From assembly GCA_013400115.1 (NCBI GenBank), contig VXBP01002785.1:1-64000 (forward strand): DNA of 64,000 nucleotides. The letters are read 5' to 3'. Below are positions 24,501-39,500 of this stretch, one piece after another (within the stretch, counting starts at the first letter, position 1; the number at the start of each line of letters is the position of its first letter). Both the position numbers and the translations under genes were made by a program. The notes beneath the pieces are model-generated. The model was not told the origin of the DNA. It saw only the letters and a program-made list of their open reading frames with translations, and did not search any database. The DNA comes from Rhinopomastus cyanomelas (lineage: Eukaryota > Chordata > Aves > Bucerotiformes > Rhinopomastidae).

Positions 24501-27500
24501 GAGTCGGGAAGACTCGTGAATTTGATGGTGTCTGGGTGCTGCCGATATTTCTTGTCACTCAAGATTTCACTGGCCCTCTTGTTCTTCTCAGCATCCAGAG
24601 AGCCAATTGGGGACCAGCCAATGCCCCGCAGCCACATCAGGTCAGACTTGTACACGTTCTGAAAGGACAGGCAAGGGCATAGGGTATCTCAGCAACCTCA
24701 TCACCACATGAAACCCCTCCTACTACCTATCTGTGACATCTCTGCTGACCAGAGCACATTGCCTTCATCCAACCCACCAGCCACCACTAAGAAGGCTGCC
24801 CTCAAGCTCAGCTCCCCTGAAATGCCTCCCCAAGCTTACAAAAGCACAAACATGTTCCAAGCAATCCATCTCTTTCTTCGTCTCCCTGGGAGAACCTGCC
24901 CCATCAGGCAATCTAAAGCCACCAGGCAGACCCTCCCCACAAAATGCTCATGGCAAGATGGAACTCCTCTGTGACTTTAAAGTCTGACCCACAACAGTCT
25001 TCAGGCTCTGCCACTTCTCAACAAAAATTTAGTTAATAGAGACCTGGACTGCCAGGTAAAATGAGAAACAAAAAATACGTGGATGACAAAAGTAGAAATT
25101 TAAAGTTAGATTCCAATCGAAACGTGGATGGGGATTGTTTTAAACTGAAAGATGATCTTTTGAGGTCCCTTCCAATCCCTAATGTTCTGTGAATTTAAAT
25201 TAGAAATGATACTGAAACTAAGTGAAAGAGTTTCTTCACTGTGAGATTGGTGAGAAACTTAAAGCCTTTGCCAAGCAATGCTACTGACGCCCCAACCATA
25301 GAAGGGCTCAAAGCCACAACTGAATGATCTTTAAGAATCCTTCCAACAGAAACTGCTTAATAATTCAATGATTCAGCACAACATTATCGCCACAACAACC
25401 GCGATCACACAGAATTAGCCCAGATTGGTGCTCCCCATTAGGAAATTCCCTAGCACAAAGAAATTTTTGGGTTTCACAAACCAAGAAAGAACAACTCACA
25501 TCACTATGAAGGTCATAAACTTTTCGCGCTTGTACAATGTCGTTCTGGTCAGGCAGGCAGGTCCAGCGATGCAGAGGGTGCTTGTAATCAATATCACTGA
25601 CCAGCTCCTGGCATTTCTTGGCCAATACAACACCCAGCATGTCCACTGGGGTGCTGAAGTGTGTCTTGGACTTTTCAAATGCTTTCTTGTACTCCCGGTC
25701 ACTCTGGATCTTGGCCACGTGCATCGACCACATCATCTTGGGATCATCCTCAATGTTTCTAGCTCCAATGTGGTGGCCAAGCTGCTTGCGGTACCCTTCC
25801 TTGTACTTGTACTGCAGGGTCAAAGGAGCTCAGTAAGTTACAGGCCAGGTCCTGATACACTAGCCACTAGCAGGGCATGACCAGGGTCTCCTGAGTACTT
25901 ACATCACTTGCAATGTCTCTGGAAGCTTTTGCAGACTTGATCGGAATGGCGTCTGCCCGCATGTCGTAGCCCTTCTTCTTCTCTTCCTCCATCGCAAGCT
26001 TGTACATTTTCTGAAAGACAAACAACCATCCTCTCAAGCACCTCTTCCTGCCCCAGGGTCCAGGATTGGACACACCACTGCAGCTCAAGCACCCACCTCG
26101 CTGAAGTTCACTTTGTTCNTTAGAAATGATACTGAAACTAAGTGAAAGAGTTTCTTCACTGTGAGATTGGTGAGAAACTTAAAGCCTTTGCCAAGCAATG
26201 CTACTGACGCCCCAACCATAGAAGGGCTCAAAGCCACAACTGAATGATCTTTAAGAATCCTTCCAACAGAAACTGCTTAATAATTCAATGATTCAGCACA
26301 ACATTATCGCCACAACAACCGCGATCACACAGAATTAGCCCAGATTGGTGCTCCCCATTAGGAAATTCCCTAGCACAAAGAAATTTTTGGGTTTCACAAA
26401 CCAAGAAAGAACAACTCACATCACTATGAAGGTCATAAACTTTTCGCGCTTGTACAATGTCGTTCTGGTCAGGCAGGCAGGTCCAGCGATGCAGAGGGTG
26501 CTTGTAATCAATATCACTGACCAGCTCCTGGCATTTCTTGGCCAATACAACACCCAGCATGTCCACTGGGGTGCTGAAGTGTGTCTTGGACTTTTCAAAT
26601 GCTTTCTTGTACTCCCGGTCACTCTGGATCTTGGCCACGTGCATCGACCACATCATCTTGGGATCATCCTCAATGTTTCTAGCTCCAATGTGGTGGCCAA
26701 GCTGCTTGCGGTACCCTTCCTTGTACTTGTACTGCAGGGTCAAAGGAGCTCAGTAAGTTACAGGCCAGGTCCTGATACACTAGCCACTAGCAGGGCATGA
26801 CCAGGGTCTCCTGAGTACTTACATCACTTGCAATGTCTCTGGAAGCTTTTGCAGACTTGATCGGAATGGCGTCTGCCCGCATGTCGTAGCCCTTCTTCTT
26901 CTCTTCCTCCATCGCAAGCTTGTACATTTTCTGAAAGACAAACAACCATCCTCTCAAGCACCTCTTCCTGCCCCAGGGTCCAGGATTGGACACACCACTG
27001 CAGCTCAAGCACCCACCTCGCTGAAGTTCACTTTGTTCTGCTGGGCAAGCAAAATACCAGGAGTGTCGGGCATTATGTGGATGCTGGTCTTGTCCTTCTC
27101 CCAGGCTGACGTGTACGCACGCTGGAAAACGAGGACAATGCAAAATGAGGTCGTTACAAGAACATGGCCACAGACTCAAAGAGCCAACCAGACCAAGAAA
27201 CTGGAGCCACAGGCCTCAACTGTCTTAGGACTCACTCACAAAAATATTTTCTGGTCAAAAAGCCTTCTAATACTTCAGTCTTTGCTTTCTGCCACCCACC
27301 CAACCACTGTTCCAACCACACTAAATGGAGTTGGGTCTAAATCAGGGAACACAAATCCCTTGTAAACTCATGTCCCAGAAGGATAGAGTCCACTGTCCTT
27401 GGAAAGGCCCTCAAGTGCTCTGAACAGGCTGTGAAAAAGAGGAAATCTCACCTGGTTCATGATTGCAGAGTTGTGCTTTGCCAGCACCATGGGCATTGAG

Positions 27501-30500
27501 TCGGGAAGACTCGTGAATTTGATGGTGTCTGGGTGCTGCCGATATTTCTTGTCACTCAAGATTTCACTGGCCCTCTTGTTCTTCTCAGCATCCAGAGAGC
27601 CAATTGGGGACCAGCCAATGCCCCGCAGCCACATCAGGTCAGACTTGTACACGTTCTGAAACGACAGGCAAGCAGCTGAGCAACGTCTTCACCTCATGCA
27701 ACCATTTTTAACCAGGAGAGCTCGGCCTACCAAAACACAGTCCCCTAATATACAGAACTCCTGTTATCTTCCGTAGTCCTCCACCCAGATGCTGCAGGCA
27801 CGATGCAACTCTACCACGACCTGAAAGTTTGATCCCATGCAAATTTCATCCCTAACCATTCACGACACCAAACTCAGCAACATAAGCACAGGCAGAACGA
27901 CCTTGGTGTGTCAGAATCAACTTCAACTTATGTTCCCCAATGGGACCTTCTCCAACAGAGAAAAACAAGAGTCACTTCTGGGGTTCCCAGAGCCAAGAAA
28001 GAACAACTCACATCGCTCTGAAGGTCATAAACTTTCCTGGCTTGAACAACATCGTTCTGGTCTGGAAGGCAGGTCCAACGATGCAGAGGGTGCTTGTAAT
28101 CAACATCACTGACCAGCTCCTGACATTTCTTGGCCAACACAACACCCAGCATGTCCACTGGGCTACTGAAGTGTGTCTTGGACTTTTCAAATGCTTTCTT
28201 GTACTCCCGGTCACTCTGGATCTTGGCCACGTGCATCGACCACATCATCTTGGGATCGTCCTCGATGTTTCTAGCTCCAATGTGGTGCCCAAGCTGCTTG
28301 CGGTACGCTGTTTTGTATTTGTACTAATCAAATACACAAACAACAATTATCCCCTGTTTTGAAGCTGTAATTTAAATCTCTTTCTTACTAAATAGTCATT
28401 ACCATTTACTTATGTAATGAATTCTAACTCTTTATATATCTTTCCTGAATTTTCAGTGGTTTTAATGAATATCCCCAAGAGATGTAGTAAGTTTTTTATG
28501 TCTCTACAGTCTCTCATTGAAAATCATTGCATGTGATTTAATTAAGTTTCCATCATTAAGATGCACACAACATCTGGAGAGGGAAGTAATATTAAAACTT
28601 TAGATCTTTCCTGCTTCTCAATAAGAATTTTCATCACCAAGTGGGTAGCAGCACTTTACCCCACTCTTATTTGCTCTCTGCAGGACTTACTTCACTAGCG
28701 ATGTCCCTGGAAGCCTTTGCTGACTTCAAGGGTATAGCATCAGGAGGAAGATCGTAGCCTTTCTTCTTCAGCTCTTCATAGCCTAACTTGTAACGTTTCT
28801 GTTGGAGGAGGATTCAAAGCAATTATTGAAAATAAATACAAAAAATACTGGAAATAAAACTCTAGGTATGAGCTATTCAACACTACAGCTTTCCTCTCCT
28901 GACTATTGAAAATAAAAATGCCTCGATTCCTTCATCTAATGAAATTCCATAGCTTGCTTTGAGAAAAGTGTCTTGTATAACTGATTATAGAAATTATTTT
29001 AAAATCAGTATCTTTTTGTTTCCTGATTAATTAATGCAAAATCAAACTTTTCTTATACTTAAGATATTCATCTAAATGAGTCAGTATCTTCTACAGGGAT
29101 GAATAATACAACCCCTTGAGTCTCTACTCCCCCTTTCAATTACAAATATTTTTACATTCTTCAGTTGTTATGATAGAGCCACTAACATTTCCTTAACTTT
29201 TGCCAGTACTTTATATTTTTCCCATATAACCAGGAATTTGATGGAAATTACAGAATCCTTTGTAATAATTCAACATAATCCAATATTTTAACAACCGCTT
29301 CCACTTTATATTTTAGCAATTCCACTCCAGTGCTGAGGGAGAGGGGGGTTAGGGGTGACCTAACCCCTAGTGCTGGGTCAAAGGTTGGTCTTGATGAGCT
29401 TCAAGGTCTCTTCCAACCACAGGTATTCCAAGATTCCCCAGCCTTCATGATTTTCACAGGAAAGGGCCACAGGTCTGCTTAGAGCTGCCCCAACTGCAGA
29501 ATGACTCTACCACTTTGTAAACAAAAGGCGCAAAGCGTATTTCCATATATTCCGTATAAGCAACACCGCAGAGACACACTTACATCACTTGTGTTAATTA
29601 AGTTGGATTTAGCCAGCAAAATTTCAGGAGTATCAGGCATGATGTGAATCTGAGTCTTGTCCTTATTCCAGGCTTCTCTGTAGAGTATCTGGAAGGAGAC
29701 ACAACCAAAACACCTCATCTGCTTAAAGCCTCATACGTGTCGCAGGAAAGTCAGTTCTGTTGTTCTCCACAATCACAAAGCAAAGATATCCTGTGCTAGC
29801 ATTAGCAACGTAAAGAACACCAAAAGTCTTAAAAACAAAAAAATACTAATTATTGTAGTTTGCAGATGACACAAGCTGGGTAAAATTGTTTATCCCTTCT
29901 TTCTCACACACATCAAACAGCATCATGATAATACATTCACACCCTACACAGCAAGTGTCGTATTTGCAGTCATCGTTCAGCATGTTTGGGCTATTCAGCC
30001 TGCAGAAAAGGAGGCTGAGGGGAGACCTTCTCACTGTCTGCAACTGCCTGAAAGGAGAGTGAGGAGAGGTGGAGGCTGGTCTCTTCTTGCAAGGAACAAG
30101 CAATAGGACAAGTGAAAACAGCCTCAAAGTTGCACCAGGGGAGGTTTAAGTTGGCCATGAGGAGAAATTCCTTCCTGGAAAGGGCCCTCAGGCCTTGGAA
30201 CAGGCTGCTCAGGGAGGGGGTTGAATTGCCATCGCTGGCCTTGTTTCCCAGTTGTGGAGATCTGGAGCTCAGGGACAGGGTTTGGCGGTAGGTTGGGACA
30301 GTTGGGTTCACAGTTGGTATTGATGAGCTGAAAGAGCTTTCCTAATCTAAACCATTCTGTGATTCTATGAAGCCATATGGTATTAAAGACATTCATTTTC
30401 TGTGTGAACCACAGTACTTCTCAATAACTAAGCAGTGAACGTCCTGATCTGGAGATCTTTTGAAAAAATGTATGTTAATGTTTTCATTTAATGAATCACA

Positions 30501-33500
30501 AGTTCTCTCTCTCAAGAGGCAACTTACATCACTTCTGTTTTTGGCATTAGATTTTGCCAAAACAACATCCATGGCATCTGGGATACTTGTGAACTTGATG
30601 GTGTCTGGGTGCTGCCGGTACTTCTTTTCACTCAGTATTTCAGAAGCTTTCTTATTCTTTTCCGATTCCAAAGATGCCAACGGATTCCACCCAATGCCTT
30701 TGAGCCACTGCAGATCTGATTTATACATGTTCTGTCGAGGAAATATAACCAACATCACAGTAGGATATTTCCCTGTTCATTTATTAAACCATATTTGAAG
30801 ACTAACTGGTAATTTAGCTTCAATCTTGTCTACACTGGCATCAAATTAATTAGTCAAGATACTCTTCAATAAGCAGCAAGTATATTACAAAAAACCCCTT
30901 CATTCACCCCAGAGGAAACTTACGTCACTCTGTAGCTCATAGACCCTCTTTGCCTCGGTGACATCAACCTGGTCCGGCAGACAAGTCCAGCGATGTAGTA
31001 TCCGTTTGTAGTCAATATCACTGACCAGCTCCTGACATTTCTTAGCCAGCAGGAAGCCCAACATATCCACAGGCATGTTAAACTTTGTCTTCCACTTTTC
31101 AAAGTCCTTCTTGTACTCCCTCTCACTCTGCATCTTCGCTACTTGCATAGACCACAACATCTTGGGATCATCCTGTAAGCTGCGGAATCCAATGTGGTGT
31201 CCCTGCTGCTTGCGGTACCCTTCTTTGTACTTGTACTAGAACAGTAAAAAATGCATTCTTGAGTTCACAGTAAAAAGAAGACAAGGGTGAGATGTGCAAG
31301 CCAAATGTTCTTTCGGTTCAGTATTGTCCAGCCTGAAGAGGTGAAGGTTCCTGGGGGAGACCTCATAGCAACCTTGCAGCCCCTGAGAGGCTGGGGAAAA
31401 CTGTTCACAGGGGCAGAGAACAACAGGACAAGGGGTCATGTTTTGAAGCTGGAAAAGGGCAGATTAAGGCTGCAACTTTTTCCTCCTGAAAAAGTTCTGG
31501 AATCTGATGGTGGGGGATCCCAGGAATAGGCTGCCCAGAGAGGTGGTGGCACCATCCCTGGAGCCATTCACGGTCAGACTGGATGGGGCTCCGGGCAACC
31601 TGGTCTGGATAGTGATGGCCCTGCTTGTTGCAGAGGGGTTGGACTGGATGCCCTTTTGAGGTCTCTTCCAGTCCAACACATTCTTTGATTACCAATTAAT
31701 AAGCAGCTTATTATGGCGACTCATGGAAGGTTTCAGTAGCCCCTTGACTCCTGTGCCTCACTTAGTGTCAGTGAATGCTCTCCCTGGACAGAAATAGACC
31801 ATGTCTGTAGGAACGGCCTGCATGATCCAAGTCCTACAGCCATACCTTTCAGAACTCCCAAAGGCTAAAATATTTCGAGGAATAAAACAATCAGCAATGA
31901 AAAATGCAGATGCCTAAGCGTTCCCTACTGACTGAGAAAATGTCTTCTCTAAATGCAGGAGATTATTCATACTTCATGAACAGACCACAATCTTTGGCTT
32001 CATCGAGATACCAGAGCAACCCTTCTCTTCACTGACAAGGGGACATCAACCAAGGGTTTTGTCAGCAGATTTGCTTTTCACTCTTAGCAGGAAGGTGTAT
32101 CTCAACAGAGTGCGACTCTGCAGGTTATAGCAACTAGAGAGTTTGGCCACAGTGAATCAGAAACACATTGCTTACGTCACTTGCAATGTCCCTTGAAGCT
32201 CTGGCAGCTTTCACAGACATAGCTTCAGGTGTGAGGTCATAGCCTTTCTTTATCATTTCCTCCCAGCCCGATTTGTAGAGTTTCTAAAATTGAAAACAGT
32301 ATTCATTAAAAAGTCTTAGTAATACATGTTATCATCTGTTTAGACACTCTGATGCTCCCTATTAGCAATTCCTGGTCACCTCACAGACACCAGTTATGAG
32401 AGAAAGGCTATTAGACTGGGAACTAAGAAATGGGAAACTGGTAAGAGAGGAACACAAGTCTTCCAAGTCTTAGGCTAGTGACTACATAGCTTTTCTGTAA
32501 CAGCAGCATTTTCCTACAACAGCTTATCTTGGGGATTTGAAATGTATATGGAGAATTTGAAAGACATAGAAGTGAGATAGCTAAGAACTTTTCAATTTGC
32601 TTAACAAGATCTTTAAGTCACTTTAATTTTTCATTTTAATTAGTAAGGCTGTAATGGAGCCAGTTAATAGTCAAATCCGTTTCTACACCACTGATTTCAA
32701 GTACCAGCACATGCAAGTCAAAGGTTTGCCTCTGAGCCATCAAAGGAAAACCCAAGTGCTCACTTGCTCACGTTTGAAAACTGACAGAAAAGTCAGAATC
32801 ACTGCATGTGATCCTCCATCCCATTTCTTTCCACTGCTCTCCATTCCATTTAGACACACAGAATCATTCCAGTTTTAAAAGACTCTTGAGATCAAGCCCT
32901 ACCTATAACCCTACTCTACCAAGTTCACTGCTAAAACGATGGTTTTTTCTAACTTACACAATTACTGATTTTAAAATGGGACATTGCTTTAAATCTGGAG
33001 CAGATATTAAGCTTAAAAGTAATGAGACTGAATTAAAACAAACTCTACCTGACTGTAGTTCGTCTTGTTCTGTTTCGCCTGTAGAATGTCTGGTGTATCT
33101 GGCATCACGTGAACCTGAGTTTTGTCCTTTTCCCAAGCTTGAGTATAAGCATGCTAGAGAAAATAAATAACATCATGTCTGTTAATATAGACAACAAAGG
33201 ATGGCTCAGTCAGAAAAAAAGAGGAACATGTGAGTGACCCTTGTTTTCCTCCAGGAAACTGCTACATAAAAGTGGTGATGGGGACTAAGAGACCTTCCAG
33301 TGAAATGGATTATAAGTGAGCATCTCACAGAATCATAGAATCACCGTGGCTGGAAAGGACTTCCAGCATCACCAAGTCCAGGCCTCAGTCCAACAGCTCC
33401 CTAACCACTAGACCATGGCCTCAAGTGCTCTAGCTGTTTGGTTTTTAAACACCTCCAGGGCCAGTGAGTCCACCACCTCCCTGGGCAGCCTGTTCCAGTG

Positions 33501-36500
33501 TCCAGCCACTCTCTCAGGAAACAATTTCTTCCTAAGATCCAATCTAAACCTCCCCTGATACAGCTTGAGGCCATTTCCCCTCATTCTATCATTAGGAGTT
33601 TGGGAGAAGAGACCAGGACCAGCCTGGCTACAATCTCCTTTTAAGTAGCTGTAGAGAGCAAGGACGTCTCCTCTCAGCCTCCTCTTTTCCAGACTAAATA
33701 ACCCCAGTTCCCTCAGCTACCCTCCACAGGGTCTGTTCTCCAGCCCTCTTCCCCAGCCTCACTGCCATTCTCTTGCCCCACTCCAGCCCCTCAACAACCT
33801 TCTGATCCTGTGACACCCAAACCTGAAGCCAGTACTCAAGGTGCAGCCTCACAAATGCAGAGTCCAGGGGTATCATCACCTCCCTAGTCCCGCTGGTTAC
33901 CCTATTCCTGACCCAGGCCAGAATGCTGTTGGCATTCTTGGCCACCAGAGCATCCTGCTGGCTCCTGTTCAGTCAACTAGCAACCCACACCTCCAGGTCC
34001 TTTTCCACCAGGTAGCTCTCTTCCCCAAGCCTGCAGTGCTGCTGAGGTTCTGACTAATTGTCTCCCGAAGCAGAAGCACTCACCTTGTTCATGATATTTG
34101 CATTCTGCTTCGCAAGGACCATGTCCATGGCATCATTGTCTTTTGTGAAGGAGAACTGGCTGGGGTGCTGGCGGTATTTCCGATCGCTTGCAATTTCTGT
34201 GGCTTTCTTGGATTTCTCCACATCCAGAGAACCGGCAGGACTCCAGCCGATACCCTTGAACCACTCATTGTAATCCTGCTTGTACTCATTCTGCCAAATC
34301 GAATGCAGAAGGAAAGTTTAAGGTTTACACAGGGTTCAGGTCAAATCATTTTTGTTGTTTCCAAACCACAGTCTGAATGTGACTAAAAAACCCAGGGGGA
34401 AAAAAGTCACATCAGAAAACAACAGAAAAAAGCCCCAAACTTACATCACTCTGTATCTGGTTCATGTTTCTGTAGAGTTCTAAACTCATGGCATCTGGAA
34501 GAAGCATGTATTGGTGGATCAGTCGCTTGTAGTTGGTGTTGGTGACACGGTCTTGCGCCTCTTTAGCTGCCACGATGCTGACAGCGTCAGAAGGCGTTTG
34601 GTAGTGGGTCTTGCCCATCTCATAAGCTTTCTTGTACTCGCGGTCAGACTGCATCTTAGCCACTTGCATATAATGGACAAGTTTGGGATCGTCCTGCAGG
34701 CTGCGGAAGCCAACCATCTTTCCTTTGTCTTTTTCATAACCTATTTTGTACTTGTACTGCAGAGAGAACAGAGATGCTTTAATTCTACTACATTTGTAGT
34801 AGCAGTATCAGAACTATTGCTCTTGTAGGGAAAAAAAATCTAACCCAAAGGTAGGTTAAAATTACACTTGTTGTCAAAAAAATATCACAATATTATCACA
34901 ATATAAGGTGGTGGCTTTGTCCACTTGCACTTAGGGTGCACTCTAAAGCAAAACTCGTTCTTAATAAATGAGTTTTCATTACGATAGTTCATTCTGCTTC
35001 TGTTCAAGATAACATGGGCTTCAACTGCTTTCTGATCTCAGAATCCCAGAATGACTGAGGCTGGAAAAGCCCTCTGAGCTCATCCAGCCCAGACCAGGAT
35101 CTAACATCATCACATCAGCCAGGCCAGAGCACTGAGGGCCACAGCCAGGCTGTCCTTCCACACCTCCAGGGATGAGGACTCCACCACTGCCCTGAGCACT
35201 CCATTCCAGGCTCTGATCATCCTGCTCTTCTGGCAGCTTCAGGCTCTACCCTCTCATCCTGCTGCTGGTTGCCTGGGAGAAGAGCCTGTCCCCCACCTGA
35301 TTACAACCTCCCTTCAGGGAGCTGGAGAGAGCAGGAGTCTGAGTCTCCTCTTCTCCAGGCTAAACACCCCCAGCTCCATCAGTCTCTTCTCATCAGATTT
35401 CCCTCCAGTCCCTTCCCCAGCCTCGCTGCTACTCTGGACCTGCTCCAGCCCCTCAATCTCTTAATTGAAGTGAGAGGCCAAGAACTGCCCCAAGTACTCA
35501 AGGGGAGGCCTCCCCAGTGCCCAGAACAGGAGGAGATTGACCTCCCTAGTCCTGCTGACCCCACTATTGCTGGTACAAGCTAGGATGCCATTGGCCTTCC
35601 AAGCTACCTGGACACTCTGCTGGCTCCTGTTCAGCTGGTTGTCTGCAGCTGCCTGTAGCTGCAGGGGGTTATTGTGGCCAAAATGTAGGTTTGCCCTTGA
35701 AATGCCTATGAAAAATGGTGACAGAAAGCAAAAAGCAAAGGAACACCTGGTTTGCTGGAGAGAGTTCTTTGGAAAATAATGCACTTTCTGTTCTTTTAAT
35801 TTTATAACTCAGAGTTATTAACTCATCTTAGAGTTAATATGCGTATCACAAACACTAGAACCAAGCAACATTAACCTGTTATCTGGCTTAGGGAACTATC
35901 TTCACGGTAGTCTGCACCACACTCAGAACAATGACAATACCTGAAGACTAAACGTGTAATCAAAGCTCCAGCCATCTCTTCCATTAGGTGCACTTTTTCC
36001 AATCAGTCAAGAATTCAAGACACATTGCAAAATCTTTTGCAGCTTTTTGCTTACTAGAAACAGTCATTTAAATTCTTCACCCCTTCCTCAGTCTCTAATG
36101 AATCGTGGACAATGAGCTACCCTGACCAAATATTAAGTCCTTCACCTCAAATTGCTTGGAGAGAACTCAGAATGGAACCACCACGCTGAACTGCAGTTTT
36201 TACCCCCGACTGTCCCTTAGATACCTCCCAACCTTTCTAATGAAGAAAGTGTCCATTAACCTCACTAGAAAATTTATCAGAATACACACGGAATGTCTCA
36301 GAATTATTTACAAATAAGAGAATAAAGAGACTTCATACAGTGGGCATAAAAAATTGAGTTGTGTCAAGAAATGAATGAGCTTTTTTATCTGAAAGAGATC
36401 ATTCTTCCTTTCAAGAACTTACATCACTAGCGATATCCCGAGAGGCTTTGGCAGCTTTAATCGGAATAGCGTCAGCTCTGAGGTCATACCCCTTCTTCCT

Positions 36501-39500
36501 GGACTCTTCAAAGGAGTGTCTGTAGTTTTTCTGCAAAAAGGAAGGCAAGAAACCTCTCAAAAAGCAAAATGCAGCATGCTCACCCAAGTAAAACTCTCCA
36601 TTTTGGATGATAAGTTGAAACACAGACTATTAATATGTTTAACCCTCCTTGAACAGCTTTTAGGGCACTCAGGTGGACACTCTCTCGACATTAACTCCAA
36701 AATTAACCGACTACCACCAGTAACAACAACCTACAACAATCCAGCATTAAATGTCTTTCTCACGAGTACAAATACCGGTGAAAAGTCACCTCAGGAAGCA
36801 CTTCAGCTCTGCAGAAAGCGAGATAAGTAAATCTGTTTCTGTGCACATTGAAGATGTGCAGAATTAACAAAGAATACTTAGCACAAGCAGATTTAACAGC
36901 TGGCTACTGAAAACCTGTCTGTAATATTCCTTGTATTGGAAAAAAAAGGTTTGATCTGCAAGGATTTGGAATCCAGTAGAAAATTCTGTTGATGGGGACA
37001 TAAACAGCAGCAAACATGGGTAACACTCAGACTGAATGAGTTAGTGACTGTTATAATTTAATGATCTATATGGTCACTTCATAACCTGACTATAAAAATT
37101 ATGTCTTTTCTTTGTTGATGTATTTTGTTATTATTGAGGTTGGAGAAGCCCTCTGAGCTCATACAGCCCAGACTAGGACCTAACATCACCCCACTGGCCA
37201 GATAAGGGCACTAAGGGCCACAGCCAGGCTGTCCTTAAAGACTGCCAGAGATGGGGACTCCACCACTGTCCTGGGCAGTCAACCCCACTGTCTGGCCACC
37301 CTTTCATGAGGAAGTGCTTCCTAATATCTAACCTTTTGAAGAAGAAAGCAGGAAAAAGGAAAATAATAGCTGTGGAACTAGTAAGGTTAGCAAGAAGAGA
37401 ATTAGAGACTTTCTTCCATGGTCATGTCACTTATTCCTAATAAAATGAAGAGCAATGCCATAGTCTTATGAAGAGCAATGGTACTCACATCACTTATATT
37501 AAATGCATTAACTTTTGCTAAGACAAACTGTGGAATGTCTGGTGTGATGTGAACTTTCTTCTTGTCTTCTTCCCAGGCTTGTTTGTACTTGTGCTGGAAG
37601 GATTAACAAAAAAACAGAGAGAGATGTCAATATAACCAACAGAATTACATAATGCAGTTGAAAATCACACTTCCCATCTGAAGTACAGACCTCTTTTAGA
37701 ATGTTGCAGCCACTACTATGGCGGGAGCACTTGTCTTTTTATTTTAAAATAAAATAAGAGCTTCTCTGAGAGGAAATATTGCTAAGGAAAGTGTCGATAA
37801 GATCGTGTAACTACAACACTCATGAGTTCTAGATATTTCTGAAGAAGAGCCGCAGATTATATTCGTTCAGTAGGAGAACTGGAAAATCAATACATCATTA
37901 TAAAAATATTCATAACATGCGGCAATTTCATGTTAAGCTAACAGGCATCAGACAAAGTAGATGATGCAGCTAAAAGAAATCCTACCTCTGAAAGAGATCC
38001 CTCCAACGTCTTTTAGTCTCTAAACAGCTAGAAGTGTGTAATCAATTCTTTGGGTAAACTTTATTCATGAAATGTAACCCCCTAAGTCTGTCTTTACACC
38101 AATTTTTTGCAGTATTAGGGTTAGGCTTTGCTTTCAGGTGCCTCAAAGGTTCATTACCATGAAACATGAGTATAGTCAAACATGTTCATTAGCCAAAACA
38201 GATCGACCCCAAACCTGTGCTTACAGTAAGACTATTCATAAATTCACTCACGTTGGAAAAGACCCTTGCGATCATCCAGTCCAACCATCAACCCTACTCT
38301 ACAAAGTCACCCCTAAACCAGACTCCCCAACACTACATTTAAGCCACTTTTAAACACATCCAGAAATGGGGACTCAACCACCACCCTGGGCAGTCCGTTC
38401 TAGTGCCTCAACACACTCTCCATGAAGAATTTCTTCCTGATGTCCTGTCTGACCCTCCCCTGTTGAAGCTTGATGCCCTTCCCTCTGGTCGCTAATGACC
38501 TGTGAGAACAGATCGGCACCAACTTCTCTACAATGCCGTTTCAGACAGTTGTAGAGAGCAATGAGGTCTCCCCTCAGCCTCCTCTTCCTCAAACTAAACA
38601 GCCCCAACTCTCTCAATCTCTCCTCATCAGATTTATTCTCCAGGCCCTTCACCAGCTTTGTTGCCCTTCTCTGCATTCACTCCAGCACCATAATGTCTCC
38701 CCTGTACTGAGGTGACCAAAACTACACCTCAACCCAAAACTTAGATCAGGCATAGACTCACAGAATCATAGAATCATTAGGGATTGGAAGGGACCTCAAA
38801 AGATCATCTAGTCCAATCCCCCTGCCGCAGCAGCAGGTTCACCTAGACCAAGTCGCACAGGAACACATCCAGGTGGGTCTTCACTGTCTCCAGAGAAGGA
38901 GACTCCACAACCCCCCGGGTAAGCCCCTTCCAGTGCTCTGTCACCCTCACTGGAAAGAGGTTCCTTCTCATATTTATGTGGAACCTTCTATGTTCCAGCT
39001 TGCATTCATTGCCCCTTGTCCTATCACCAGATGACCTTGCGCAGAGCCTGGCTCCATCCTCCTGACACCCACCCTTCACATATTTATTGACATTAATGAG
39101 GTCACCCCTCAGTCTCTTCTTCTCCAAGCTGAAGAGACCCAGCTCCTTCAGCCTTCCCACATAAGGGAGCTGTCCTTCTTCCTTCATCATCTTCGTTGCC
39201 TTATGCTGGACACTCTCCAGTAGCTTTGCATGCTTCTTGAACTGAGGGGTCCAGAACTGGACACAATACTCCAGATGTGGTCTCACCAGGGCAGAGTAGA
39301 GGGGGAGAAGAACCTCTCTCTTGATTTGCTAACCACCCCCCTTCTGATCCACCCCAGGATGCTGTTGGCCTTCTTTGGCCACAAGAGTACATTGCTGGCT
39401 CATGGTCAACCTGCTGGCCACCAGGACCCCCAGGCCCCTTTCTCCTACACTGCTCTCCCACAGGTCAGTCCCAAATCTACACTGGTCCCTGGGGTTGTTC

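Larger units (their letters stand above)
25200..26118. repeat. 919-bp identical block, copy 1 (contig overlap)
   Basis: Identical at every position I compared to 26120-27038, with a single N between. Contains SR7 d and a and the first 22 bp of SR6 b. Confidence 0.95.
26120..27038. repeat. 919-bp identical block, copy 2 (contig overlap)
   Basis: Starts at the base after the N with the same TTAGAAATGATACTG and stays identical until exon b continues past 27038. Confidence 0.95.

Noticed and set aside
25500..26118. An extra, partly deleted super-repeat between SR7 and SR6
   Set aside because: Perfect identity to 26420-27038, an N at the join and a broken exon order point to assembly overlap, not biology.
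38843..39286. 147-codon minus-strand frame as a host gene
   Set aside because: It is the CR1 ORF2 C-terminus, ending at a CR1 3' tail.
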